A stretch of 64,000 bases of DNA from assembly GCA_028023455.1 (NCBI GenBank), contig JAQFVV010007243.1:1-64000 (forward strand). The letters are read 5' to 3'. The position numbers were made by a program, and so were the translations under genes. Below the pieces are notes generated by a model, which was not told where the DNA came from, did not search any database, and worked only from the letters and a program-made list of their open reading frames with translations. Positions 1-11,518 of the stretch are shown in pieces (within the stretch, counting starts at the first letter, position 1; every line of letters starts with the position of its first letter). Source of the DNA: Epiperipatus broadwayi (taxonomy: Eukaryota; Onychophora; Udeonychophora; Euonychophora; Peripatidae).

Positions 1-389
1 AAATAGACTAAAATATATATATATATATATTTGTGATTTTGAGTCATTTGCCATTTTAATATACATACAATAGTAAAATGATAAAATCATGAAAGTATAT
101 TAAAATAGAATAAATAGGCATAAATGACTGCAGCAACTTATAGCTTACATTAAGTGATTACAATGTTTTATATTTTAAAAGTGATTTTCAAATTATAAAT
201 TTTAGCTTCAGACAAGATTGAACTTTACATTAATTTTAAGAATTTATTAGGTTTAGTTACAGAACTTAAGAAAACAAATTTTAAATGTTGATTCATTATA
301 TAGCTAGCTTAGATAGATATTAAGAAGTTAACAATTTTTAAACAGAGCTTTGCAGCAATTAGAAATGTTACCAATTTTCTTCATTGCAG

Positions 390-581
390 CTTCAGGCACA
401 CTGGAAGTCAATGTTGGCACTGTTCTTCCTTAGATATATGGCTTGGTTTCCATCGAGATACTCCTACAACAGGCTGCTTGGCTGGGACATTATTCATTGC
501 ATTTTAAAAGAAACACAGACTACCACCTCTCACAAGAAAAGCAGAAAATCTACACCCTTTTACCCCACATGTCAAAGATAA
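390..581 (+). other. candidate exon-like segment after a good 3' splice acceptor
   Basis: A pyrimidine-rich tract ending in TTGCAG (AG at 388-389) precedes a stretch richer in G+C than its surroundings. From 390 one frame stays open for 64 codons to a stop at 579-581. The deduced peptide (starting L-Q-A-H-W-K) matches no family I recognise. It could be a terminal exon, a 3' UTR exon or part of a dispersed repeat. No donor-bounded partner exon was found nearby. Confidence 0.15.
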
Positions 582-621
582 AATGGGCATGGATTCAGCT
601 TAAAACTCTGACCTCAACAAT

Positions 622-1130
622 ATAGTATATCTTTGATTATAGAAATTTGAATTATTTATACATTTTTGCTCCTGACCATCTGGTTGTTTACAAGATTATC
701 TGCTGCTGGAAAACCCATTAGCACATCTTTGAGATCTAACATATTTAATTCCTAGATTTTAGCTTTTAGTTTTGTTTCAAGTGCCGGTCATGTGCAAAAA
801 GTTTACAACTTAACTAATTCTCAGAAAAACACTATGTAATTTTAGAATCTTAACTTTAGATGCGCAGGTGTGATGACTTAATTAAAATTATTTGCTACAA
901 ATTAAAATCATAACAAAAGTTATAATGAGCAAAAACTAATTCTTCATCTATATATATATTTACAACTTAACTAATTTTAAGAGGATATTATTGTAAATTT
1001 AAGATTTTAAGTTTAGACTCATGCCATACTATCACAGGTGCAGTGGTGTAATTCAAGTTGTTTACTACAAATTAAAATAAAAACAGAATTTATAATCAGT
1101 ATAAAAAATTCTTCTACTATATATTATAAT
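622..1130. other. AT-rich stretch, nothing recognised
   Basis: A short sequence (tttacaacttaactaatt) occurs at about 803 and again at 959, each followed by related text ending in 'gcaggtg' or 'gtgcagtgg' and 'tactacaaattaaaat'. This suggests a diverged tandem duplication of about 150-160 bp (roughly 800-930 and 958-1110). No coding signal. Confidence 0.35.
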
Positions 1131-1139
1131 GTTTTCCGT

Positions 1140-2340
1140 TTTGTTAGGCCTCTACACGCTAATATAAACTGCGCGTGAGTTGATCAAGCTATGTCAAAAA
1201 AGAAGAAAGTTATATTTCTATTCTAAAAACATAGCTATATTTCCTGATCAACTCGACCTATTAATTGTTGAGAATTGTGCTACTGACGAAATCAGCTTTT
1301 AATTTATTTAATCTGGGCACTAGAATTCCTAAGAATTCGCTGAAATCGCCATATAACATCTCACAAATAAAAAAAAAAACTTTTAAGCTAATCGGTATTA
1401 CATCATACTGTAACGAGAATTATTTTTTTAAGATTATTATTCCTGGGCTTATTCAAACATATTGGCAAAGGTAAATTCTGTTTAAATCTTATTAAACTAA
1501 TAATAAATTTAATACTAAAAAAATAATAACTTTATTATTAATAACGGACAACTGAAAATTGATATTAGAAATATTTTTATTATTATAACATTAAACATCT
1601 GTTTAAGTTAAAATGAGAATTCCTAATCAAGTAAATCAGAGAGAACACATATTAATTCAAATATGATGCAATCAATAAAATAAAATAATTAATTAAAAAG
1701 TTCTGGTATAAACAAAAGTCTCTTGTACAGAAAAAATGAATGTCTCTATCGGGATTATTTTAAGACTTGTTTGCAAACACTTAATTTTGTCACAATCAGG
1801 AATAAGTAGTCTTAACTTACCGGTAAGTTTTGTGAATTCACGAAGGTTGTAGATAACTATGCATAGTTTTTCGGGGTTGAATTGAGCTCACGGCCTTTGA
1901 TTATTAGTTGATCTTGGTGCTGGTTCCATAGGTTAGTCGCGTAAGCTTCTCTGGTGTCCATCGGTAATGATGTCAGCTAAAGCTCCGGTCTACTCTCGTA
2001 TGAATAACTTTTTCATCGTAGAGTGGTCTGGATTCTCTAATCCAAAACCAACCAAAAGAATATCAGCTAAACCAAGACGTTCTTCAAACTGATCTCTGCC
2101 TTTTATACTCTCTAGAGGCCCAGTTTTCCGACTTCTGCGCATATCTTTTGTTTGTCAAAATATCCATTGATAATCTTATATATTCTTTACAAAATTTATG
2201 TTACAAAGTCTCTATTTTTTTTTATCAAGTTTTTCGGCCATGTTTAATTAGCTAAAAAATTTTTCTTTTAGCTTATCTTTTTACTTGCTTTTGGAATTCT
2301 TTTGTTCTCTCTAATTCTACTTTTATTTCCAGTTAAGTAA
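1140..2340. repeat. LTR-like dispersed repeat, copy 1
   Basis: This block is repeated in the same orientation, diverged, at 3185-4330. Shared landmarks in the same order are a hairpin-like start (gagttgatcaagctatgt at 1177-1194, near-inverted at 1230-1254), 'tgggctta...ttggcaaaggtaa' near 1440, 'cttaccggtaag' near 1817, 'gagctca' near 1886, and 'aatcttatat...ttacaaagt' near 2172. A more distant relative lies at 9340-10925, sharing for example the 'attgataatc' block. No ORF is conserved, so it behaves as a non-coding LTR-like repeat rather than a gene. Family unknown. Confidence 0.55.
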
Positions 2341-2679
2341 AAAAAAATACGAAAGAAAAATTTAACTTTCATTGTACGTTATTTTTTTAAAAAAAAAATT
2401 AGTCAAAAAAAAATCTAAATTTATTTTTATTTTTTAGCTTTTACCAAATGCCAATATATTTGCAACGTATATAAATAAACGTTACAATATGTAGGATAGT
2501 AGTACCTGGAATATACTCTTTATATATGTGATTTTCAGCAAAATAAAATATAAAATAGCCTAATAATTTAGATTGAATCACTTTTTAAACTAAGTGACTT
2601 TTAAAATAAACATATACCATTAATATAAACATATACCATTAAAATATATATGTTGATCCTATTACAAATTTAACAATCG

Positions 2680-3180
2680 CATATATATATATATATATAG
2701 TTGTTTACAGTTTTTATATAGGTACTCTAGGAGGGTTTAAATCTTGAACATGTATAGGTGTGAGGGTAAAATAAGTGAAACAAACAAGAGATCAAAATTG
2801 ACTGTTTCAATATGAGCATTGTTCATCCTTTACAGACTTATAGGCTCATAGCAACTTGGTCTGCTCTCCCATTTCTCGGGACCCTGCTCTTATAAGACTG
2901 ATGAGCATATAAGTATGGTCTTATGTTACATACTTGTATGTAAGAATTTGGGGTTATGATTTTTTACCTCTTCAGTATCTGTCTACCCAACATCTACTTG
3001 TGATTTAAATCCTACATCAGCTGTGATCATGTTTTTTAGACATATTAATTTTTTTTATAGTTATATAATTCGATATAATGTTGTCTTTTTTTTTTTCAAT
3101 TACATCTTATCTTATAATGTGGATATATTGTTGAAGCCTCGAGTTGGACATCCATTGTAATGTTCTTGGTGATATCCATT
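2680..3180. other. unassigned interval with a (TA)n run
   Basis: A (TA)n run at about 2681-2699 is followed by a less AT-rich stretch (2720-3030) with no open frame. It contains a tRNA B-box-like 'gggtttaaatc' near 2733, but no A box at proper spacing. It may be SINE debris. Not assigned. Confidence 0.2.
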
Positions 3181-3184
3181 GTGA

Positions 3185-4330
3185 TCTGATTAGATCTTTA
3201 TTTTACACACTACAAAGTGGAAGCTAATCAAGCTATGAAAAAGAAGTACCTTCCATTGGTATATGAGTTTAGATATGTCAAGAACTTAGCTATATTTCAT
3301 AATTAACTTTACCTAATATTTTATTACAAATTTATATTTATTTGAACAGGGCACCAAAATTCTATACACGGATTCACTATTCCATTGCATCGCATACCGT
3401 AAATTAAGAAACATAAAACTAAAAGATTAGGATTTTGATTTCTTATCATTTTAATATTTTATATGAATATTTCTTTAGAATTTTCACTGGGCTTAACTAT
3501 TAAATATTGTGGCAAAGGTAATTTATACATTTAAAACTTACTAATAAAATAAACAACTAAAATTGAGAATGTACAAATGAAAGTGTTATATGAATGCTGA
3601 ATATTTTATTAAGATCAATTCAAATATTTAAACAGTAAATTATTAATAAAGTCGGAAAGAACATGGATGCTAATCTAGATAATAATGTTGATTAAATAAT
3701 TAAAACAGTTCATATTATTTTTAGATTTTTTTTAGAAAGTTCCTTGAATCATAAAAGTTCATGTCACTATCGGTATTATAAACTTATAATTATCGTTAGT
3801 TTGCAAACATTTTTAGCCACAAATTAGGTTATTAATAATCTTACTAGTAAGTTTAACAAGTTAGGGAGATTCTTGATTATACCATGCATGTTTGTTTGGG
3901 ATAGAATGAGCTCATGGCAGTTGGTTTATTTCATTCCTGGTTCACTTTAAGGCTGATCTCAAAGGCATTTTTGAAGTGATCTCTTCATGATGAAAGAAGT
4001 TGTCTGAAAAAAGCTCTGGTTCCACTTCCTGCATAACAACTCAGTTCAGCATGAAGTAATTCAGGATACATTCTGCATCATGAACCTATGGAAACTTCCA
4101 GCACAAGACAAGACAAGACACACTCAAAGTTATTTGGTTTATATACTCCTCTACCAGTTTTGAGGTTTCTATGCATATTATTATCAGAATGTATAAGTTG
4201 AAAATCTTATATCTTTATTTTTCTTTTATTGTTACAAAGTTCTCTTTTTTATAAATTATTTCTGCCATCTTTAATTAGCATTCCTATCATAATCATTTAT
4301 GTTTATATTTTTTTAAAATCAGGATTAGTA
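3185..4330. repeat. LTR-like dispersed repeat, copy 2
   Basis: Direct-orientation homologue of 1140-2340 with the same landmark order: 'aatcaagctatg' near 3226, 'actgggctta...tggcaaaggtaa' near 3487, 'cttactagtaag' near 3840, 'gagctcatgg' near 3908, and 'aatcttatatc...ttacaaagt' near 4204. Copies 1 and 2 are separated by about 850 bp. They may be solo copies or remains of an LTR pair around a heavily deleted interior. No coding content. Confidence 0.55.
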
Positions 4331-5285
4331 ATCTGCATGCATTTACATTCTGTCCAATTTTACCTTGAATTAAATTAAATAGATAAATAAGAAACAAAAA
4401 CAATTTTCATTGTACATTATTTAAAAAATAAATTATGCTAACTAAAAAAGAAAATTAAATTGTGTCTCTTAAAAGTTCTTTTTATATTTTACTTTTTAAA
4501 TATTATAAATGTGAAAACTCGATCCATGTATATGTAAAATGGTTATATATATATATATAATAAAAATTAAAGACTGCATAATACTGTACTAGTTATTGCA
4601 ATTAAAACAGAAATTCATATAACATTACAATATCAGCCAAAAATCAAAAATTCTATTAAAACTTTTCCATAACTTTAGTTTCATCTATTAACGTATAAGT
4701 CTTTTCAAATGAAATTCCACTAAACATACAACATATATATACAAAAAAAAATAGCCTTGTATACTCTATAATATATTTCCCAATCTTGTAATGTTAGGTT
4801 GAACAAAAAATGACTTTCTCTTCTACACATGATTTTGTTTTAAAGTTTAAATTAGAGATTTTAATTAAATTTATTAGTGAACATTTGTGTAGTTTATTTA
4901 GTTTGATTGATATATTTTTAAAAAAAAAAATGAAAGAATTTAGAATTTAGATGTAATTACAATTCTATTTTAAATTCGTTTTTAATGTACTTTAAATTAA
5001 AATGTCAATTGGTTTATAACAAAAAAATATGTGAATAAGCTTAATTAGTTATTAGAAAAGTATGGAAAAATGAATATTGTAATTTATAAAAAATGTAAGT
5101 ATAGGGTATTCTAATAAAAAGTTTGAGGTTTCATGTGTTTTAAATTTAATTAACTTTGTTTTAAATAGATTTGATTTACAAATTTTGACTAACATCTTTT
5201 TTTTGTTCCTTTTAGCAATAGGAATGTGGTAATTGATTTTATTTCTGCTATTAAATATTGTAGGAATATTCCAGATAACAGCAAA
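4331..5285. other. AT-rich stretch, nothing recognised
   Basis: Long A and T runs, a short (TA)n at about 4541-4559 and many stops in every frame. It leads directly into the Penelope-like fossil. Confidence 0.4.
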
Positions 5286-5289
5286 CAAG

Positions 5290-7810
5290 TATTGTACAGG
5301 TAATTTTGAAGAGGTGATTATTTGAGAGAGAGAATTGTGTTTTTGTCCAAAAGAAAATTGATTTTCTTAAAAAGATTAAAGGCCAATGATGTTACTCTAT
5401 TCAAAGAAGTAAAAGGTGGCCATTTTGCATTATTAAATAATAGTGATTTTAAAAATAAAGTTTCTTTAGAATTATTTTAAATTCTGATCCTGATAAGAGA
5501 ATAAACTCTAAATTAATTAAATTATTAAAATTGTGCTCTATTTATTTAAATTATTTTAGTAATTTTTTGGCTTCTAAGGTTTCCTTTGATTTGAAATCTC
5601 ATAAAGATAATTTTCTTTTAAGATGTATTTTTGATTTTACAGAGAGGATTGTTGCTAAAATTTCAAAATTACTTATAATGTTTTTGAAGAATTATGTAAA
5701 CTTAAGTTAATTTTGTGTATGTTTTTTTTTTAAACATATGATCAAATTAATGATTGCATTTTTAATTACAAAACTTTCTCTGGCTGGAAGTTAAGAAATT
5801 TTATTTGCATCTTTCACATTGCAGAGAAATTTTGCAAAGCTTTTTTTTACACCTTTAAAATTAATGTATATATTTTTTCTAATATTTTAATTTTAAAAAT
5901 ATTTAAAAGATGTGTGGATAATCAAATAAGTAAATCTTCAAAGTATACATCGATGGGTGTCTATTATGTGGCTAGTGATCTTAAACTTTGTGAGATTACT
6001 TCAAGAAAATATTATGATGATCTAAACACTTGAGTTATCAGGAATAATGATCATTTTCATATAGTAATTATTGGAAATCAAAAAAATATATTATTATATA
6101 TTTATTTTTTACAAAAATATTTTATTTTTAAATATTAAAAAAATATATTTTTTTGAATATTGTTACCATAAAGATTACAGTCACAAAAAAGGCAACTGTC
6201 TAGAAATGTCACCACTAAACAGTCTGTTATAACATATAGCAATATCATAAAAATTACAAAAAAAAAATTTAAACTTTTAAAAAATAAATTAATAGATTTA
6301 CTAGATATTAAAAATAATTCATTTGGATTTTTAAAACAAACATCAAACAAAAAGATTTTGTTAATTTTGCAAATTGAATCTGCTCCACCTGAAATTTTAT
6401 GATGAAACAGCACTTTGCCTTAATTAAAATCAAATTTTTAAAATAATTCCAAAAGTCAAATGTAATTTTTTAAGATTTATTTAATTTCTAAACAAATATA
6501 TTTATCAAATGTGGTAAAATTTGTTATATTCTGATAAATAATAATGGTTTAATATTAAAGTGAAAGTTAAAAACTTAAGAATAAATGGAAACAAAAAAAT
6601 CTGTCAGAATGTTAGTATAGTGCAAGAGGGTTAATGGATTTGTTTTTAGTAGTTTACATATTGAAAACATGTATCAATCAGTTGATAGGATAAAAAAATA
6701 TTAGTGTGTTTTTTGATGTTTTAAAAAAATTGAATATTTTTCTGCAGGTAAGTTTAACATTATTCATGATTTGCTATTGTTGTTAGAGAATTATATATAT
6801 ATATATATATATATTATGTGTAGATATGGCTTAAAAAATAAAGAGGGTTGGGTATTCATTATTATTTCTTCTTTAATGCATACCGTCTATGTTGGATTTT
6901 TAAAGAAAGTATTATTAATATTTTTTCTGTTTCTTTAAAATTATTTGTTAGGTATATTGAGAATTGTTTGTTTATTATACAGAAAAATAAATTGAATGAT
7001 TTTTCTCAATAGAATGAATGTTTTGATTCTAATATTAAATTTACTATTGAATGGAGTACATTTAGATTTAAGCATTGATAAAGTTGGTGATATTTTATTT
7101 TGTAGTCATTTTGTTAAAGCAAAATTATTTAAGAAATATGATAAAACCAGAGTTATCAATCTTCTATTCATAAGAGTCTTTCTTTATTAAATTTTTGTTA
7201 TACAAATAACAGGTTTAATAATTTTGAAAATAATGATATTCAGAAGAGTCAATTTGATTCTGACTATATTAAGTTAAGATATAATCATGAATTTATTAGG
7301 AATATTATATTTAATACAAATATATATAAATATGTTAATAACAAAAATTTAATTGTTAATGGAAATAGAGTTTATTTCTTTGCCATATAAGTTATAAATT
7401 AATAAATTGATTTATAAAAATAGTTTTTTATTGGATTGTATGAAAGTGACTTGGAAGGCCTTAATTTAAATTCATTACTAAATAGTTTAAAACAGTCAAT
7501 TGATTGCAAATCTATTCCTGAAGTAGTTTATAAAATTCCTTACTCTTTTCATAAAATTTTAAATACCTCAGAGTAAATTAAGTCTTAAAGAATGAGTTAA
7601 AGTTTTATAAGAGTGGAATTAAAAATGGATATCATAAGTCAGCTTTGTAAATTCAAGAACTAAATACAGATTATAAAATATTATTTGACAATGCAGAAAT
7701 GATCTTTTATGAAAAAAGTAAATTGAAAAAAAGAGTAAAAGAAACTTTAATGATACATTTTTTTGACTCTGAATCTATCAATATCATAAAGACATTCTTT
7801 AAAGGTAAAG
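5290..7810 (+). pseudogene. Penelope-like element: reverse transcriptase plus GIY-YIG endonuclease (fossil)
   Basis: PLEs encode an RT related to telomerase and, in the Penelope/Neptune groups, a C-terminal GIY-YIG nuclease. Three blocks appear in the right order on this strand. At 5403-5450 a frame reads KEVKGGHFALLNNSDF, matching the 'ADKGG..VV...DY' block near the start of PLE RTs. At 6950-6985 a frame reads RYIENCLFIIQK, followed by a phenylalanine/asparagine-rich stretch ending FTIEW. This is the 'RYVDD.F.I....F...LN...I.FT.E' block, with the catalytic aspartates replaced. At 7514-7546 a frame reads IPEVVYKIPYS, the start of the GIY-YIG domain, and at 7722-7753 KLKKRVKETL matches its C-terminal 'kR..kEal' helix. 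Stops, frameshifts and a (TA)n insertion at about 6792-6813 show it is dead. The ends are not defined. Confidence 0.7.
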
Positions 7811-7850
7811 GACATTGACTTTTGAAATGAATGATGGGGAGAATATTTTG

Positions 7851-7852
<2 letters not shown>

Positions 7853-7885
<33 letters not shown>

Positions 7886-7886
7886 T
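7853..7886. repeat. (TA)n(TG)n microsatellite
   Basis: Compound dinucleotide repeat directly downstream of the PLE fossil. Confidence 0.9.
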
Positions 7887-7989
7887 TAGTTGAATTTCAC
7901 TTAAAAAGTCTATTGGCTAGTATGATAATGATATGAATTTCTATTTTATATATAAATTGGATTAAATATTTATATGGATTGCTATTCTA

Positions 7990-8820
7990 ATAATGAATAG
8001 AAATGATGAGATAATATCCACTACTTTTTAACTTTTGATATTATTATGAAATTATCAATTACTACTAATTAACAATTCCTGAGACTAAGCATGTGACCTC
8101 TTTTATTTTACATATTTCCAGCAAAAGAGTTATTATAGGATTATAAGTCTAATTTATCATGCTTATTAGCCAATCAGGTGTTATTAATAGCAATCAAATT
8201 GTAAATACAAGACCGAGAATTTAACAAGAAGAGGGCATCCACCCCCCTCTTTACTTGTCTTTCTATATATCCAAGCCAGTCTGAAGTACTTAGATTTGAA
8301 AGCATGAATCTTCAAACATATTCACATTTAATTCACTGAGTTTGAATTACAAACATACAGCATGAAATTCTACGATTTACTATGCAGTAGTTTTTAGATG
8401 TTATAACTAGCAGTAACATATGTAAATAATATTTAATTTATAAATGTTTGTAATTTAAACTCAGTGAATTAAATGTGATTATGTTTGAAGATTTACGCTT
8501 TCAAATCTAAGTACTTCAGACTGGCTTGGATATATAGAGTGACAAGTAAAGAGGAGAGTGGACACCCTCTTCTTGTTAAATTCTCTGTCTTGTATTTATG
8601 ATTTGATCACTATTAATAACACATGATTGGCTAATAAACGCAAGAGGTTTGCAGTCTCTCAGTTTAATTTCAAATACTGTTTGCACTTTATAAATTAAAT
8701 ATTAAGACTAAATTATTTAGCTTTGAGAATTGTTAATTAGTAGTAATTGATAATTTCTTAATAACATCAAAAGTTAAAAAGTTTATTTCTACTTCCTAAA
8801 TATCTCATTTCTATTCATTA
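7990..8820. mobile_element. foldback element with ~370 bp inverted arms
   Basis: The left arm (7990-8357) and right arm (8445-8820) are inverted copies over most of their length around an 87 bp loop. Long matching blocks include 'taatgaatagaaatga' at the outer end, 'aattatcaattactactaat', 'gaatttaacaagaagaggg', 'ccaagccagtctgaagtac' and 'ttaattcactgagttt' near the loop. The arms differ by scattered substitutions and by a diverged patch around 8090-8160/8645-8720. There is no ORF. It resembles a MITE or foldback transposon. TA dinucleotides flank both ends, but no longer target duplication is evident. The single-stranded form would fold into a very long hairpin. Confidence 0.75.
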
Positions 8821-8826
8821 TATATA

Positions 8827-9329
8827 TACATCTAGATTAAAGTATAAATACCGTACATGTACTTAAATATTGCATATTCAGCCTGTATTCTGCCCATCCC
8901 TTCTGTGTATTTATATGGGCTTAAGGTCCTACATATGAGGGATCAGATTGACTTACAGTCAACATAGGCATGACACAACAAACAAGGTCTTTGAATATGA
9001 CATCATCAGATTTTCAATGATGTGTATGGTTTAAGAATTGGGCAGTGAAAAAGATTGAAGGCTTTCCATTAAAGTTTGAAGTTTTGCTAACTTAACATAA
9101 ACTGAGCATTGATTATATATATGTGGAAGATCATGATCCAAATCAAATGATGGGTGCTCGTTCAGCATGAAATACATATATTGGTGATCATTTATCTTTT
9201 TACATATATGTGGTCATGTGTTTTGGTTATATAAGATGGAGTGGATGACTGATGATAGCTTGAGAGGCTGAATTCAAATCCCTTCTAATTACATCTAGAT
9301 TAGAGTATAAATACTATACATGAACTTAT
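8827..9329. repeat. ~40 bp direct repeats bracketing a 424 bp segment
   Basis: Positions 8827-8865 and 9290-9329 are near-identical (tacatctagatta.agtataaata, then a 'tacatg.actta' end). The left copy abuts the foldback element and the right copy abuts the LTR-like repeat. The interior (8866-9289) contains 'gatagcttgagaggctgaa' then 'ttcaaatccc' near 9255-9282, reminiscent of tRNA A and B boxes but too closely spaced. Confidence 0.5.
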
Positions 9330-9339
9330 ATATATATAT

Positions 9340-10925
9340 TGTACCGGGTTCAAAATGGTTCTATCGAAACACGGCCTCTTAGGTAGAAAAGAACATACTC
9401 GGAGAGTATGTATGCCCAAACAATAGCTATAAAATATATAACTAGTGTTACATTTCCAGGACATAACTTCTTCTTGACTGTTGAGTTCAACACCACATTC
9501 AAAGCACTTTTTTTTGTTTGTGTATAAACACGGGCACCAGCTATCTATTCAAGAATGAATAAATAACGCACTTTGAGCAATGGCCACTAACTCAATGCCT
9601 AAATATCCATGACTAGCTCAGTTATTTGTAATTACTAACAGATTATACATAACTAATGATGAAAGAATTAATAAAAGAATTGTTAGAAGGAATTGATAAA
9701 AAGAATTGACCGACAAATAAAGTTTAATTTTAAAGACAATTTATTAACTAACATTTACTAATTTTAAACATTTTATAATTCTAATAAAGCACATGCATAT
9801 TTCAAATTAACATTTCTAAACTAGTTTAAATATTCTTGTAGATTTTAATAATAGAACACTGGTATTTATCTAATTTAACTAATAACACTGATATAATGAT
9901 CACGCACATATTAACTCATACACTCACATATATAATAATAAAGTATTACATAGTATTTAAAACTTAAACACACATATCAATAGTTCATTTTATGTATGAT
10001 ATAGTGTTCATATAATTAGACTCTTGGAGGATTTGTACAAATTAATGCAATGCAATGGCTATTACAGTATAAATGAAAATAAGCAAATGTTTTACCTAGG
10101 ATTTTGAACGTAGATTTAGAACTTTGTTTTCTTCTTGTTTGCTGCTTCTTCCATTACAAATATTTCCAGCCAGCTGGGACATTTCCTTGATGAGTTTCAT
10201 TATTCTTCATGATTATTATTATTGAAGACAATTAGATATTGATGGAGATTTCCAAGTTGTTAAGCTGACATTATTTCACAGGCAGATCTTGCTGTTTTCA
10301 TCAGACATCAGGCTGTGGAGAGGTGTGTTTTTCCCAAAACTGCTCAGCACCGCATTTTGCTTCTGGATACAATTAACTCAACTGCTGGTCTTCTCTTGAC
10401 TTAACTGACTCAATTAATTTCTGAACTGAACTGATTATCCGATTTTACTATTTATACCTGTGAAGTTTTTCTTTTCGATATCTTCCGGCAATATCTGTTG
10501 TCGAAATTTCATTGATAATCCTTTGATAAACATGTTTTGGAAGATTGTTTAATTAGTAATAGCCATGCGAACATGTTGTTTTATATAATTTTAATTAGTA
10601 GCTAATCCTTTGAAGACAAGCTTTTTAATCCTGTTGTTTTATATTTTAATTATTGGCCATCACTGTGTTTTTAAATCTTTAACTTTTAATTATTTATAAT
10701 AACATTTATTACGCATACATTTATTCTATTATTGACAATCGCACATATATACGCACATATATAACTAGTTTTAAGATTACTTTTCTTTAATTTGAATGAA
10801 AAGAGATTTGTATTTTTTTAAACTTTAAATTATTTATATTTTACGAATACTAATAAGAAAAACTCTTTATTTCCTTTTATAAAACTTTAGTTTAACTTTT
10901 CTAAACAAACTCCCCCTCCCCCTCT
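9340..10925 (-). repeat. LTR-like repeat, copy 3, with a polypurine tract on the minus strand
   Basis: On the minus strand a purine run (complement of 'ctccccctccccctctttt', 10908-10926) is followed by a sequence beginning TGTTTAGAAAAG. The block ends with GGTACA at about 9340. That is the PPT plus TG...CA layout expected of a 3' LTR of about 1.56 kb. It shares with copies 1 and 2 the 'attgataatc' block near 10511 and a 'gggcacca' block near 9532. No protein-coding interior was recognised to its right. Confidence 0.4.
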
Positions 10926-10926
10926 T

Positions 10927-11518
10927 TTAATCAATCATTTTCTAACTTTTATTTAAAAAACTAATGATAGAAAACTATCTGACTCTTATCCTTTTTGAAA
11001 ACAAACCACAATAAACTCTTCAACATCCAATCTCACGTTTTTCTTTTATGAAGATTATTTTAATAATTTTTTTTTTTTTTAGATAAAATTATATGTGCCA
11101 GTTTCAATATTGGTACAATATATATATATATACACACACCCAATGCAAAGTTATTGGTAGTTGCTTTGCATATTATTTTAAGGTCTTAAATTTCTACCAT
11201 ATAAAAAGAATTTACAATATACTTTTTTAAAATAAAGATAATGCTTAAAAAATTATTTTTTTGCACTTAATTTGTAGACAATGATCAAGAAACATGAAAG
11301 TCAAAATCTCTTGTCCACATATACATAAATTAAAATAACAAATGTCATCAGGTTATAATAAATAAAAATATATATTTTTAAAACTGTAAATCTAATAATA
11401 AAATGAAAAATAGAATGAAAATTTTGAAATTATAAAAATGAGAAAATTTAAAAAGTATATTGTAATGGTAACTCTGGTCTATATAAGGCAAAGCAGCAAA
11501 ATGTATGAGTAAAAAATA
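10927..11518. other. AT-rich stretch, nothing recognised
   Basis: A homopolymer T run near 11068, a (TA)n/(CA)n patch near 11128-11150 and no coding signal. Confidence 0.4.

Noticed and set aside
9250-9290. tRNA or SINE promoter (A and B box-like words)
   Set aside because: The two words are only about 17 bp apart, there is no cloverleaf, and no second copy exists in the window.
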